64,000 nucleotides of DNA, from NCBI GenBank assembly GCA_021234155.1, contig JAJEKV010000084.1, positions 994,001 to 1,058,000 of the forward strand, given 5' to 3'. This DNA is from Isoetes taiwanensis. Taxonomy: Eukaryota > Streptophyta > Lycopodiopsida > Isoetales > Isoetaceae. A program made the position numbers and the translations under genes. Position 1 is the first letter of the stretch, and each line of letters opens with the position of its first letter. Of the stretch, positions 1-12,544 are shown piece after piece. The notes under the pieces were generated by a model. The model worked only from the letters and a program-made list of their open reading frames with translations, did no database searches and was not told the origin of the DNA.

Positions 1-3000
1 TCTCACAATGGACAATAGATATTAATTTCAACAATAGAGTCTTGTATTCTATATATGAGCTAGAACATGAGTGCAGACTTGGCCTGCCAAAGGCACCAAG
101 TTTTGCCAACATTATTTTGGTTTCAATGGTTTCACGATCACCTACAAACTTCGACAAGTGGTGGTCAAGCGATCATCACTATGTGAATAAGTTCATGGTC
201 TCTAAGGAAAATATTAAACCCTAGAAGGGCGGTAGGTTTATAGAGGACGTGCCTTCACTTGACAAAGTTAACACTGATTAAGTACTTTATTACAAGCTTG
301 GTCGAGTGAGATCAGGTTGTATGCGAGTGGTACATGAGCAGCTGGTTCTCCCAAGGGGCTACGTTATATGGAATGATGACAATATTTGTGGTTTGGAATA
401 GGGATCTGGTTGGGATCATTAAGTCGTACCTGGGTCTACCTCATTACCATTTTCAAAAACGAAAGGCAGAAAGAAACAGTAAGGATGAAGATGATGGAGG
501 TGGAGAAGAGAAAGACAGCGAAGGTGGACCCTCATGCATCCAAGGCTTGGACGAACTGACAACAGAACAAATAATGGAGAATCTTCGGCTAAGGTCAGTA
601 CTCTTTCCAAGCTCGAATATCTCAACTTTCGGTAGTATTTGGCCCCCCAAACATTTCACATTCTCACATCTTCCTCGAATCATAAGTCGAGAAAGCCCAA
701 AACCCCCTTCCCCCTTCAACATTACTAACTGATGGCCTTTATGATTTTAGGGATATCGAAAGAAATCAATCAGTATCAAAGTCACAAGAATCTGAGCGCA
801 TTTTGGGTACACAAAAGGATACTACTTCCAGAAAAGACAATCCACAAAAAGACATTGCTATAAAAATGGCTACAAACCAGGAGAAAGAACCTGAAAGAAT
901 CAAGATCCCAACTCTGGATCCCAAACTCTGAAATCTAGTCAGAGCCAAACTCGAACTGGAATCCAGAGGGGCCCACAAAACTTGTAATTTTTTGTGTCAA
1001 TTGAGTCCTGGCTGCAATCTACCAAGATGGTCATGTCCCTGAGCTCAACACCTCACAGAAGCAGTAAAAAACACAGAATAAGATCGTCTATCCTCGGCCC
1101 CAAGCAAAAGAAATTATTGATTAGTGCCTGGACTGGGGATTCAAAGTGGCCATATGGTCTTGTATGGCAAAGAGAAATGTTGTCAATGTCCTTGGCATGC
1201 TCGGCCTGCCCGTTTTGAAATTCAAGTTTGTTTGGGGCCAATGAAAAGGTCGAGCATGTGAACGACCTCGATCTGTCCATCACAAAAGGGAAACTTATTA
1301 TGGTTAAGCAACTCGAAAGAGTTTATAAAGCTTATTAGGATTTCAACAAACACAACACTATTATTATAGACGCCTACAAGTGTTATCTATTATGGACACC
1401 TACAAGTGTTATCGTAACTCAGATAATGCCATTATTGCAAAAAGTTATCAACCAGAAGAATATGGAATGGATAAGTGGTTGTCTTATGATCTCGTTCAGG
1501 TGTTGGTTGTCCCTATTTTTCACTCTGGTGGCCGATGTAGGAACTATCTGAAGCACAAGGACGTTAACGCAGAGAGCAGCGAAATCATGATGTCTATGGA
1601 CGTGAAATGTTATGGTGATCAAGATCAGTGATTTCTAAGTGTTGGAAAAAGAAAATTGTGAAAAATGTACTGAAATGAAAGAATATGTATGCTGTCTTCT
1701 GAGGACCTCTAGTCGAGAAAGGCACTGCTTGTCCAAATCTGTGTGTGATTGGATGCATCTAAATGGAATGAATGATCTCCAAACTATTTTATCTTTGCAA
1801 TCGTTTCTTCATTATTCATGGCTAATGGCATCGTAATTATTAATTATGGACTTCCTTTCTTCAAGGTCATAGGAAACCCTGCACAGATCCCACTCAAGCT
1901 ACACTCCTACCAAGGCTTTGGGATAAGCTTGTCCCCATTATCGCAGAACCTCAAGAGATGAGGAGGAAAGGAGGAATATTTAAGAGCTCTAGGAACCGCA
2001 AAAGATCCTGCAAGCATTGCATGAGATCCACAGAGGTTGGAGAAGAAGCATTTTCGACCCCGCGATTGAAGAAATGATGGGGGAGGAGGCTAGAGAAATT
2101 AGTTGGTCAGGCCAGCAGGAGGTTGCTCCCAGAGCTTATAGAAGAAAACAAGATGTCCTACGGGTTGTTCCTCTAAGGTGGAACATCTACCAGGTGGATG
2201 TAACCGTAGTGACAGCATGACTGCCATGGTCTCATCTCCACAGTAATATACATTGTAACCATCTCATTTATGAATAAAAATTCTTTCCGGACTATAACTT
2301 TGTTTTGAATGGTAAATAATTTCCTTCATTTGGATTATGTTCTTGGTGTTCTCGACTCGTGATCCGATTCGTGCTTAGACCTACCCTCGCATAGAAAAAC
2401 TCGATTTATCGACAGTTAAAGAGCCCAAAAACTTTTCGCACGTCCAAGTTGTTAAGAAAAAAGGGAATCGCATGTGATCCACTTTAATTAAATGCCACTT
2501 AAGAGTTTATAGAATAGTATTTAAAAATGAATACCAAATATCTGAAAAAGTTTGTTTTTGCTTCCAAATGCAAAGAAACATTTACAAAAGACTCAGGCAT
2601 GAAAGCCTTAACGACAGCATTAGCAGAAAGCATAACAGAGAATAAGTATAAAAGGATCAGGAATATTTGGACAAATTATACAGTCAGTTGACATCCCTCA
2701 AAGCCACAGACCCCAATGATGGTATAGAAGAGAAAAAATCACTTGAGGAGATTAAAAAATCAGAGGATATAAGAATGTCGAGAAGAGAAGCAAGGCAGGT
2801 CTAACATGGCTTAGACAAGCATATAAATAAGTCGCATTTAATTAAAGTAGGACTCTTACTTTTTTTTGAATCTTGTTATTTCAATCCAGACGTGCAAATC
2901 CTTTTAGACCCCATTATTGTCTGAAAAGAAGACTTATTTCTTGTATGAATAGAAAGCTTAGGGAATAAAAATTGTTTTGGCTTCCCGAAAGTATAAGTCA

Positions 3001-3426
3001 AGAAAATAAAAAAACGCGTCTAAAACCAATTGAATAGTTTACTTTCTCCAAACAAAGTGCATATATTCAATAATTTTTTATTCATAAATATAATATCATT
3101 ATAATTTATTTTATAGTGGACGAAGGGGCCATGGCCACCGTGTTATCACGACGATAATACTCTTTTCACACACGGACCATCTAATGGTAACAACGTGCTC
3201 CAAACTGTTCCAAGCCACGGGAGCAACTTAAAGATGATAAAAATCTATGAGGAAGTGCTTTATGGGCTGTCCAACTGATGTCATCACCTTCTTCTCGCCT
3301 CCTTTCTTCAATGAAGGGTCTTTCTATTGCTCTCGAGCACGTACTATCTGGTCGGGATAAGGACTGCAAAAAATAAAATCAAGTTAGTCAAGTGATGCCG
3401 CAGATAAGACAATCAAAATAAAGATC
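1..3426. other. AT-rich stretch with no recognisable gene
   Basis: Short open frames occur here on both strands (for example + 334-732 and + 1380-1631), but none shows a domain, a repeat or a splice pattern that I recognise. The sequence AGTCGAGAAAGGC near 1711 resembles the unit of the satellite at 3.4 kb, so part of this stretch may share its origin. From 2230 to 3180 the DNA is very AT-rich and I see nothing in it. I make no gene call. Confidence 0.5.
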
Positions 3427-3905
3427 AGTTCTGAAGACCATTTTAGGTGAAAAATGCAGGTCTGAGGGCCTTTCTCGACTTATCGAGTCGAGAAAGGCAA
3501 CTCAGAGTGAAAAATGCAGTTTTGGGGCCCTTCAAAGTGAAAAATGCAGGTCCATCGAGAAAGGCAGCTTAGAGTGAAAAACACAGTTCTGAGGCCCTTC
3601 AAAGTGAAAAATAAAGGTCTGAGACCCTTTCTCGAAGTTGAGAAAGGCATCTCAAAGTAAAAAACACAGTTTTGAAGCCCTTCAAAGTGAAACATGCAGG
3701 TTTGAACTCGCAAGTTAAGAAACATAGCTTAAAGTGAAAAATATAGCTATAAAGCCCTTCAAAATTTCTCGATTTGCGAGTCGAAAAAGGCAATTCAGAA
3801 TAAAAAACGCAGTTCTGAGGCCCTTCAAAGTGAAAAACATAGGTCTGAGCCCCTTTCTCGACTTGCGCGTCCAAAAAGGCAACTCAAAGTGAAAAAGACA
3901 GGTTC
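3427..3905. repeat. Degenerate tandem satellite with stem-loop units
   Basis: Phrases such as CCCTTCAAAGTGAAAAATGC and CTGAGGCCCTT recur about ten times. They are separated by hairpin-like pieces of the form TTTCTCGACTTGCGAGTCGA followed by GAAAGGC. Unit length varies and copies are diverged. The array happens to be open on the minus strand (3480-3725, 3599-3874) and would give a Phe-rich repetitive peptide. That openness is a by-product of the repeat and not evidence of a gene. Confidence 0.8.
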
Positions 3906-5595
3906 GGATACTCGTTGAGATATAGACTTATATTACACTATAGTTTATTATTTTTCTCATCCCCCCTATCTAAGGTGCCCCATTTATTAACTTGAACAAC
4001 AGAGGGGGCCATTACCCCATGTGTAGCTATATATAGAGTGATGCCTAATGCACCATGTAAACAATATAAGAACTTATTATAGCTTACTCCATCAACATAT
4101 AAAAAACTTATGCTTACAACTTATAATGCACCATATAAACATTATCACAACTTGCAAGACTTACTCCTATATGACCTTATCATAAAGCTCTTCATCTTTG
4201 CACATTAATACTTTTTAATTGTTTCTTATGTCATACCCCGCCTTTTATTCCCGCACATGTTTGAATTTTGAATGTAGTTTTCTATACCCCCCCTTTTATC
4301 TCCCTCCCATCTCCCCAAATTTGAATTTTGAAATGTGGTACACACATGGAGCTTCTTGTAAAGATGCGGAGTGAGGATATCCTGTAAGTCCTCCTTGCAG
4401 TTTCTCATATCAGAACGTGCCTCTCACAAATAATGGCAGAGCCCATGCCATGGACTCGAAATACTAGCCAAATTTTAGCAAAATGAGCATAAGGAGTAAG
4501 GATGCAAAGATTTGCTCTCTTGCCTTTTCTTAAAGATCTGCAACCCCTTTTTGTATGGAAGATTCAAAGCCCAGAAGGTGGATTTGCAAACCGGTGCTCA
4601 ACCACGCCGATTTTTGGAGGAATCAGCAAGGAGGCCGAATCGACAGATCATCCTCTTCTATAGTCATCGAAAGGGGGGAAAACATAAAATATAATAAAAA
4701 ATGGTGGAGAATTGAAGGTGGGCAGGCCGGTATTGAAGCTCCAAACCAGAGAGGGCAAGGGATAAGGATCTGAGAGGGGCGACTAATGGAGGACCCATGA
4801 AGGGCAGAAAAGAAGGCCTGGCTATGGCAGAATAAGGAAGGAAAAAGCAGAACAGTGGCTCTATTTGCATGCAATCTTTCAAAGCACATGTTTCTAGTTA
4901 TTGTTATTTTGTAAAATCTTTCTTTATGAGTTTTGATATACACTAAATATTAGACTTGGCATATAATTTTTTTCAAAATGTTGTTTTGAAACAATTTGGT
5001 CGTAAGACATCTTTGGCATTAGAGAAAATGCATTGAAGAAGGTGCATTTATTTTTAGAATGATGTGGATAAAAAGAAAGACAGAAAATTTATTACTGAAT
5101 GAAGGCAAAATTCGATGAGCTGATGGTTAAGTATATACACACCACGCATCTAATTAGTGTCTAACAGAACTCTAACTCTAGCCTAAATCTCAAGAGGCTG
5201 TTTCGGCTTTGTTATGGGAGTTGGATGACCACTTTGCCTCTTTCTATCAGTTGCTATGTTGTTCTCTAAAGCTGCTTTTTGAATGGAAGTCATTTGTTTT
5301 CATGTCATCAAAGCATATACGATCCTAAACTGAGTTCGAACAGGAAGGATTGCATAGTTTCGATCATGAGGATCAAACTTCTGACCATAGCAATGCATAT
5401 TACTGGTCCGTTCATGAATGTGTAGACCAAGTTATGTGAGAAAGGATTATGGGACATCATTTCTGAACCTGAACAAAGGGGATGTATATGGCTCAGACTG
5501 TAACCCAAGTTGTCAAAGGCGGAAGATTTTGCAGTAGTAGAATTTGAATGACAGTGCTTGGGTAAATGGCTACAAAAGGATTGGGTAGCAAGAGT
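3906..5595. other. No recognisable gene
   Basis: This is mostly AT-rich sequence with several overlapping short frames at 4512-4943 on both strands, none with recognisable features. The last few hundred bases run up to the Copia gag remnant and may be its decayed 5' part. Confidence 0.4.
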
Positions 5596-6560
5596 TGAAA
5601 CTTGAAGTATTTGGATGACACTCTCATTCCCCAGATTGCAGAAGCCAATTCAGCCAAGGAAGCTTGGCAACAGCTTGAGAAGTCTTACAAGAGAAAGCAC
5701 TTCTTTATTCAAGCCAATCTTTACAATATGGTATCCAATACCAAATTTAAAGAGTGTGATTCTATAGAAGAATACATGGGTATCATTTGACAAGCAGCTA
5801 AGCGATTGCAAGGCATGCAGAAGGCTCTAGATGATGATGTAATAGTAGGGGGATTGTTGCTTGGATTGCCTTCTAGTTACAACAATGTGAAAACTATCAT
5901 TAGATCAGCAGAGTAGGTAGAACTTGGTGGGGCATGTCAACAACTTTTGCTTGAAGAGAGAAACCACAGTGGTACCAAAAGATCTAGTACCAAAGACAAT
6001 CAGGCACACATGGGCAATAAATATGAGGGCAAGGAAGAAACTTGAAGATGACACAAGTGTAACAAAGTAGGCCATATAGGGAAACATTGCCCAGAAACGG
6101 ATAGGAGAAAGAAAATTCAAAAGGGAAGAAGGGCAAGTACAAAAAAGGTCCAAAGAGGAAGAAAGAAGATTCTAAAGCACACAAATCAACTGATAAAAAT
6201 TCGTCTAAAGAAGAGGAAACGAAATCAGGAGATGATTATGTAGTATCTGCTGGAAATGCACTTTTTACCTCATCTGAACCTACAACAAACATCATTGATA
6301 AGGTTATGGTTTATTTAGCTTCCTTATTCCAAATGTTTCAAACCATATAGTTTTGTATTGCGTGGAGAATCAATGATGCCATAGCCTCATGCTTCTTAGC
6401 TTCAGATATAATCAAAGGAGTATGGTATTTGGATGGAGGAGCAAGTGAATATATGACTCGACAAAGAGATCTCTTTTCAGATTACACTCTAAACAAGATG
6501 GGCGGAAAAGTAAGAATAGGAAAAGGGAAACTTGACATTGTAGGGTTGGCAGAGTAAACC
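5596..6560 (+). pseudogene. Copia retrotransposon remnant: gag, zinc knuckle, start of protease
   Basis: The + frame from 5602 encodes a Copia gag (UBN2-type) stretch with the motif AKEAWQQLEKSYKRKH and, further on, LLLGLPSSYNN, a signature of the family. A zinc knuckle follows near 6050 (HKCNKVGHIGKHC), whose first Cys has become a stop. At about 6422-6470 the phrase VWYLDGGASEYMT is the Copia protease active-site region, with the usual DSGAS read as DGGAS. At least four in-frame stops interrupt the frame, so it is dead. Integrase, reverse transcriptase and LTRs are missing; sequence after about 6560 is unrelated. Confidence 0.85.
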
Positions 6561-6683
6561 TTGTACTCCTCTCCCCAAACAATCACGCACAGTCGTACAG
6601 CCTGGAATGCCAACTACGAGAACTATTGTCAACTGAAGATGACATTCTTATACATGCACAAGCATACACAGAATACCACCTTT

Positions 6684-6790
<107 letters not shown>

Positions 6791-8050
6791 TATTTTAGAG
6801 AACAAGGAGCAACAACAAGTTGTAGACACAATACTTCAAAACATCCCATCACTCAACACACAATATCATGATTCACCAAACATTGAATAAGAACAGCGGC
6901 ACCTATACTGAATGCCACACCATCAAACGAGCAAACACACATCTACAAAGCAATTATAAGAGAAATGTAGGGGTTCCATGTCATATCAGGCACATCAGAA
7001 TCTGAAAAGACTTATCTGATGAAACATATGATACGGTATTTCATCAAAAACAAGGAAGCAGTGCTGCCTATAGCAATTGCAGGAATGACTTCAATAACGT
7101 TATGGAAAGGAGCAGCCAATACGCACTACCAATTTGCAATTCCAAGTAAACATTAGAGGTTTGGTGGAGTCTATTAACGCCCTTGTAAGCCCTTCCCAAA
7201 TTTGGATTTTAGTTGGTACCGAACACTGCGGTATGGGCAAAAGGCCCTATGAACCTTAACAGAACCTCAGCCACGGAGCAACCAAACACAGAAGCGTCAT
7301 TATTACTTGTTGTTTTACTCATTACGCCTAAATCCCTCCTCCCCCACCTTCCCACCCGAAGGCTGAAGCTCTGGGGAGTACTTCAAGCGGGACACCTCAA
7401 GAATGCCTCAATTGAAGCCAAAGCTTTGGAGGGCATTTAGAATTTAGTATTGATGTCAATCCCTGCCCAAATCGAAGGAATTGTCTAGTTTTCCTTAAGT
7501 ATTTTGGCGAAGAATTGCATCAATTTGGTCAGCCGGACCGCGGAGCTCGGAAAGCGATCACGCGACTCTGAATTCGATCTATGGCGAGAGGTGCTTGTTC
7601 TATTAATTTCGGGCAATGACCGGTGAGTAATTCTTTTTGAATCTAAACCGAAAGGCCAATTAGGGTGGAGGTGCCCAAGAGCGCTTGCCCTACAAAAATC
7701 AATATAATTGGAAGGAGCAGTCGATGAGAATGCTCTTGAGCTTACGGTGCAATGAATATTGATCTCTGGTAGCGTGGGGAGGCTGTATCTCATCGATCCG
7801 ATCACCGAAGACATCCTGAATTTCATTCTACATCGGGGCTTATTCATTTTGCACTGTAAGGGTAATCAAAGATGCAGCTTGGCTATTGCAATAATATTTC
7901 AAGTCATTCGATGTGCATTTGAGAACAATGTACAATCAATTGTGTGGAGTGCATTGCAATATGATAGCTGCTTGTAATTACCTCCAACAAGTGTAACTAT
8001 TTCTTAACCAACAGGTCTAAGAATCTGGATGAGCGCAAGCTTCCAATCAA
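6791..8050. other. Unassigned DNA upstream of the transposase-like gene
   Basis: No clear gene. Short open pieces on + near 7578-7622 (followed by a GTGAGTAA donor-like site) and 7759-7850, and a CAG acceptor-like site just before 8012, could be 5' exons or leader of the transposase-like gene that follows. This is only a possibility. I could not find a terminal inverted repeat marking the left edge of the cassette. Confidence 0.3.
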
Positions 8051-8059
8051 AGGTTGCTT

Positions 8060-10144
8060 ATGGAGGTGGAGTCACTCAAACAAGGATTGAAGAGATGCTC
8101 TGAGGACAATGACAAACTGGAGAGGAAGTTAAAAAGATTGAAAATGACACCACTGGGCACGAGGGAGAGGAAAAAAGAACTGAAGGCCCTAAATGTACTT
8201 GCCCCTAGTGGTGGGGGCTCTAGAAGAAGAATCCACGCTATTAAAAATCTGGTGGATCCTACTATGGCTGAAAAGAAGAAGAGAAAACTTTGTGATATGG
8301 CTAGTTTGTTGAAAAAGCTTGTAACTAAAGATGATGTTATAGATATGTTGAAGCTTCCTGGAGCTAACCATTTAAGAAAAGCTGTTGTTGAGCAGGTGCT
8401 TCTTGAATTGGGAAAAGAGTCAAAGTCTTTGATAGCATGCAAGAATTATGTGACAATGTGGGTATCGGTCGACAAGCTTACATTGCTCTCTTTAGATGTT
8501 TGCGGGGATGGTATCAAGCAACAAGGTATTACGAAGACCATCTTTTGCCAAGGCTCGGTTATGTCGAGCAAAGCGAGAACAAAGAGGAATGCGAAGTACA
8601 CGAACATTTGGGAGAGATGTACCAGATCACCACATCCGTGCACTTGGGATCACTAATCACTGGGAAAAGTAAGAAGAAGGGTGGCTAAGGAAATGATCTA
8701 TTTGTTCTTAATGAGAAGAATAATTGTTGGATGGATCTCTCTAAAATGCTTATTTTGTTAGTTCGCTTCTATGATATGAAAGTGGAATAATGTGCAGGGA
8801 AACTCCAAATTGCTATAAAGTTGGATGAGATGGAACTGATCAAAGGTGAAAAGTATGAGAGGGTTTCTTTGACATTAATGAACAGGGCGTTGTCAAATTC
8901 TGATAATGAGGAATGGAAGTTCTCTGTTCAATCAGAGGACCATATTTGGTGGATAGGGATATTTCAAGTGCCGGAAGAAAATCATGGTGTTCTTCAGTGG
9001 GTCTTTCAGCATACACCTATTCCTACTATTATTGGTGCTCATGGAGTCAGAGAGAAGCTTCAGGTTCCTGGCTATGGAGATTACGAGGTTGAATGGCATT
9101 TGGCTGCTGATCTAAAGACCATCAAGTGCATGTATAACATGAAACATGGTTCTGGTAAGACTACCCACGCATGTCCTTACTGTTTGTATGCTAGGGTAGA
9201 TGATAAGGGGAAGGGAATGAGTACTCTCGAATGTGACCAGGATGCTGAACCAACGCGTGAGGAGGAGGACGAAACTTTGATCCCCGTCCTTGCAATTCCT
9301 GTGAAGAGAGTACATATCTGCACTCTCCATTCCTTTCTAAGAATTATAGTGGATAAGATGGTGTACATGAGCATTCTTTTTGCTTGGAATAAGTCTCCAC
9401 AATCAGCCAGAGAAAAGTGTATGAAAGATGTTGAGAACGTACTTTCTGATCTTGGTCTTCATGGTGGTGACTATAAAATCTTGCAAGATCCTAAGAAGGG
9501 AGGCAAGGTTCCTTGTAAACCATCTATGGGTGGGGTGAAAGCGAAAAGATTTCTGCCTTGTACTAAATTACGTAAGAATGGATCATTGCCAACTATAAAG
9601 TGGGAGGGGTATAAACTTGCTGGTAGCAGAAGATGACCGTACTTCACGTGGGAGGGCAAAACTAAAGAAAATTAAAGCGTGGCAGAATCTGAGCAGTCTG
9701 GTAACCTTGATGGCAGAGAAGAAAATGGTGGGTGGAAAGTTTGATGAATTCAAAGTAGCAGTAACTGAATTCACGAAGTCGTTTATACAAGCATGGGGAG
9801 AATGCAATGTCACACATTACATTCATATACTTCACGCCCATGGCTTGTGGTTTGCCAAAGAGTACGGGAGCTTGGGAATATGGAATACGCAGGGAATGGA
9901 GAAGTCACATAAGCAAGCCAAGAATGCTTTTTTCAGGTTCACGCAACATCGAGGTTCGTGTGGTAATTCATTGCAACAGATGTGCCAATGGTTCTATAGG
10001 AGGATTATCTGCAAGCTAGAGAAAAAAGATAAAGCTAAACAAGACACGACGTTGGCTAGAATATTGAGGAGAAAAGTTGAGCAGGAAAAAAAGAAGCAGA
10101 TATGGTGTAGCTCTAGTGCAGCAGACAAGTTAAGGCAGTGGTGA
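8060..10144 (+). pseudogene. Transposase-like gene (gene E of the cassette), one intron, two frameshifts
   Basis: The first ATG in frame is at 8060. The product starts with a basic coiled-coil segment, then a helix-rich part that shifts frame near 8437 (QAYIALFRCLRGWYQATRYY lies in the second frame). An intron with donor GTAAGAAG and acceptor TGTGCAG (8669-8797) joins it to a long exon; a second frameshift lies at about 9617-9636. The exon holds IKLDEMELIKGEKYERVSL, then ADLKTIKCMY, a Cys pair in HACPYC, a His-rich segment (VHICTLHSFLRIIVDKM) and finally YGSLGIWNTQGMEKSHKQAK. D...D...E spacing with a Cys-pair insert is what DDE, RNase H-fold transposases show. I infer D of KLDE, D of ADLK and E of GMEK as the triad. 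The superfamily is not identified. Neighbouring palindromes at 10.27-10.36 kb lie just past its stop. Confidence 0.55.
8669..8797 (+). other. Predicted 129-bp intron of gene E
   Basis: Splicing GT at 8669 to AG at 8797 removes in-frame stops and joins the phase-1 end of the first exon to a continuous downstream frame. Length, AT content and border motifs fit a plant spliceosomal intron, which argues that the ancestral gene was transcribed by RNA polymerase II in a plant nucleus. Confidence 0.6.
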
Positions 10145-10268
10145 TCCACAAGGATCAGACAAGGTAGAAGATATACTTCTGGGGTTTCAATTGTATGAAC
10201 AAATTCATATTAATAGTATAACTATTGACCATGATGTGCAACTATAATGTTTCAAATATGTTAGGTTG

Positions 10269-10363
10269 GCAGCGTGGGCACGGTGCGAACTTAGTTGGTA
10301 TTCAATTGATGAATGACAAGTAATCGCACCGTGGCCACGGTGCGAATGGCCACGGTGTGAAAT
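10269..10363. repeat. Palindrome cluster 1 (3' of gene E)
   Basis: A degenerate copy at 10269-10290 is followed 55 bp later by a perfect 22-bp palindrome at 10324-10345 with core GCACCGTGGCCACGGTGC. A further partial half (GGCCACGGTGTGAA) abuts it at 10348-10361. The cluster begins 125 bp after the gene E stop codon. Confidence 0.9.
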
Positions 10364-10591
10364 AGGTGCTCCCATACCACTTTATGTTACACATGGAAAA
10401 TTAGATGGAAATTACTCACATATTAATTGTAAAATAACTTTGGAATGCTTTTGACGTTCATGTTGTGCAGTTGTTAGAGACAATTCCAACTGTAGCATCA
10501 TTATTGTTTCTATATATGAGTATATGTACAGATACATGTCCAATAATTTGTATGTATATACCATCAATAATTTTGGTGGGTATAACTAGAT

Positions 10592-10870
10592 ATGCATGAA
10601 ATTGCCAAGGCGTCGACTTTGCCAAGGCTTATGGCACATTCTGATGATGATCGCGATTCCATTGCCTGCAAGATGAAGCATGAGGACCTCTGTAAGTGCC
10701 GCCAGTGAAATATAGCACTAGAAGACTGGCTAGCTGTTGTTACTACGAATCCTGTTCATTTCTATCCGGATCCCTTCGATGTTGTGATTCACCTTCTATG
10801 GAATTCAGAGCATGGTTTGTTCATGATCGAAAGGATCTCTGGAGCGCCTGTTGATGATGAGTCTGAATGA
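10592..10870 (+). pseudogene. Small broken ORF in the cassette, unknown product
   Basis: From ATG at 10592 a + frame runs 38 codons to a TGA, then stays open for another 53 codons to the TGA ending at 10870. The second half (LEDWLAVVTTNPVHFYPDPF, then VVIHLLWNSEHGLFMIERI) looks like real protein rather than random frame. No family recognised. It may be an exon or a decayed gene of the cassette. Confidence 0.3.
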
Positions 10871-10903
10871 ACATTGTTCAAGTGGGCATTGATGTTGGAT
10901 ATT

Positions 10904-11748
10904 CTTAAGTTTGTTTATTTTAGAACTGTAAAATATAATAGATGGTTTATATTCATCTAGAATATGAAATACATAAGGATGAGATGCATAAAGCAGCCAA
11001 ATTTTAGGAAGATCCCTTTACAAAATCACCTGAGGGATATCCTTATATTTGATTCTATAATAGATCAAATATAGTAGCAAGAGAAAGGGGATCACTGACT
11101 ATTTAAATATTGGGTGTACTTTAGGTAGAAACAGAAAAACAAGATCAGAAGACCCCGAGCTCTGCTTGGATCAGATCGCCCAAATTAAAGAGCTCAATGT
11201 TATGCCTGCCAAAGACCTGGAGCCAGTCATCCAGATCCTGAATCCTGTGCGTGGTGTTCTGAAGAAGCATCTGTCTCTGTTACTCCTGGAAAAGTTTCTG
11301 AAAAACCGGTTTGAGAGAATTATGCCTCCACAACTCCTCCTCCTTTAGGACCCGCCTCAGAGCCTTTCCTCTGGTAATATATGCCTTCAAAGAAACCAAA
11401 GTCTCTTCCACAGCACGATTATCCATCTCAGCTTCCTGATTGAACATTCTATAAGATCCTTGCGCCCTCAATTTGTTATACTGAGCTCTGATTTCTCTCT
11501 TGCCATTGCTGTTCAGTTCTGTCAGCACATTCCTTTGGACCTCATTTGCATGCTCCAAGGTTGGTTCAGCCAGTTGCGACTGCATCTCGACCATGGTATT
11601 GCCGACTTGTCTCCTAGTTTCCACCATCTTCCCCCTGGGTTCGCTGCTTCCAAATGAATCAATAAATCTCCCTATGCAATGATGTCAAATTATTAAATAT
11701 TTTATCCTTAAATTGTTTATTTTAGTACTGTAAAATATAATAGATGGT
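10904..11748. repeat. Segment bounded by a near-identical 43-bp direct repeat
   Basis: The phrase TTATTTTAGAACTGTAAAAT, followed by ATAATAGATGGT, occurs at 10904-10946 and again, with a few changes, at 11706-11748. About 0.8 kb lies between. The arrangement suggests an insertion with duplicated flank or a local duplication. It holds the broken coiled-coil ORF listed next. Confidence 0.55.
11135..11627 (-). pseudogene. Coiled-coil ORF with one stop, unknown
   Basis: The minus frame from 11627 gives 115 residues, strongly helical and charged, with VQRNVLTELNSNGKREIRAQ and a basic-acidic end (RVLKEEELWRHNSLKPVFQK). After a TAA at about 11280 the same frame stays open (RIQDLDDWLQVFGRHNIELF) to near 11135. 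This looks like one protein broken by a single stop. I recognise no family. It sits between convergent genes E and D and may be a later insertion. Confidence 0.35.
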
Positions 11749-11904
11749 ACTGTATAATATAATAGATAGTAATGTCAAGGATAGTTACAGTGATCAATAA
11801 TGGTGCTACAGTGCACATCAATAATGCTGCTACAGTGCTGCAGATTAATTATCTACCACATATATTCAATTACATACTATCAGCCAATTTTCATACTAGA
11901 AACC

Positions 11905-12040
11905 TCGCACCATAGCCACGGTGCAAGAATAGCCACTACTTAAACGTGGAATGATTCAATTTCGCACCGTGGCCACGGTGCGAAATTGCCTGCCCTCACA
12001 AAGTAATTTACACGCATTTCGCATCGTGGCAACAGTGCAG
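11905..12040. repeat. Palindrome cluster 2 (3' of the histone H3-like gene)
   Basis: Three copies start at 11905, 11961 and 12018, so spacings are 56 and 57 bp. The middle copy is perfect; with its flanks (CAATTT / AAATTG) it is a 32-bp perfect palindrome at 11957-11988. The outer copies are degenerate. The cluster lies about 90-225 bp past the stop of the minus-strand H3-like gene. Confidence 0.92.
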
Positions 12041-12544
12041 TGTAGATATACATAGAGAATACATACAATCAAAATACTTAGCAAGTAAATAATATATAGA
12101 ACAAAAACCGTTTCATTAATATAAAACACTTTACATGCCTCGGAAGTAATTTGTCAAGGCAACATCCTGCCTCATTATTGTCACTCTCTTTCCATGCACA
12201 GCACATTTCACACAGTCTTCGAAGAACCTGACCATGTGATTCTCAGCGGCCTCGTGCAGAGCATCAAGGGCATCTGCAGTGAATCGAGTCACCTCTTCTG
12301 GCATTGGAAAAAGTCTACCAGCATTCCGGTACCTTCTACTATCCCCCCTCATCTTATAGTATCTCTCCTGAACCTCCTCCCTACATATTCTAGCCATTGT
12401 GAGCTTCGGAAGCACCCACTCCACGTGGTTCTGGAAGTGCCGGATTTCCCGAATCCATCTATACTTTGGCTTAAAAGGCTGGCCCTTCTTATTCAGCTTA
12501 GGAGGGCCTTTGCAGAGAACCTGTTTCTTCTGCAGCTGCTTAGG

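Noticed and set aside
7485-7847. 120-residue minus ORF
   Set aside because: No domain or splice context, and composition does not stand out from chance.
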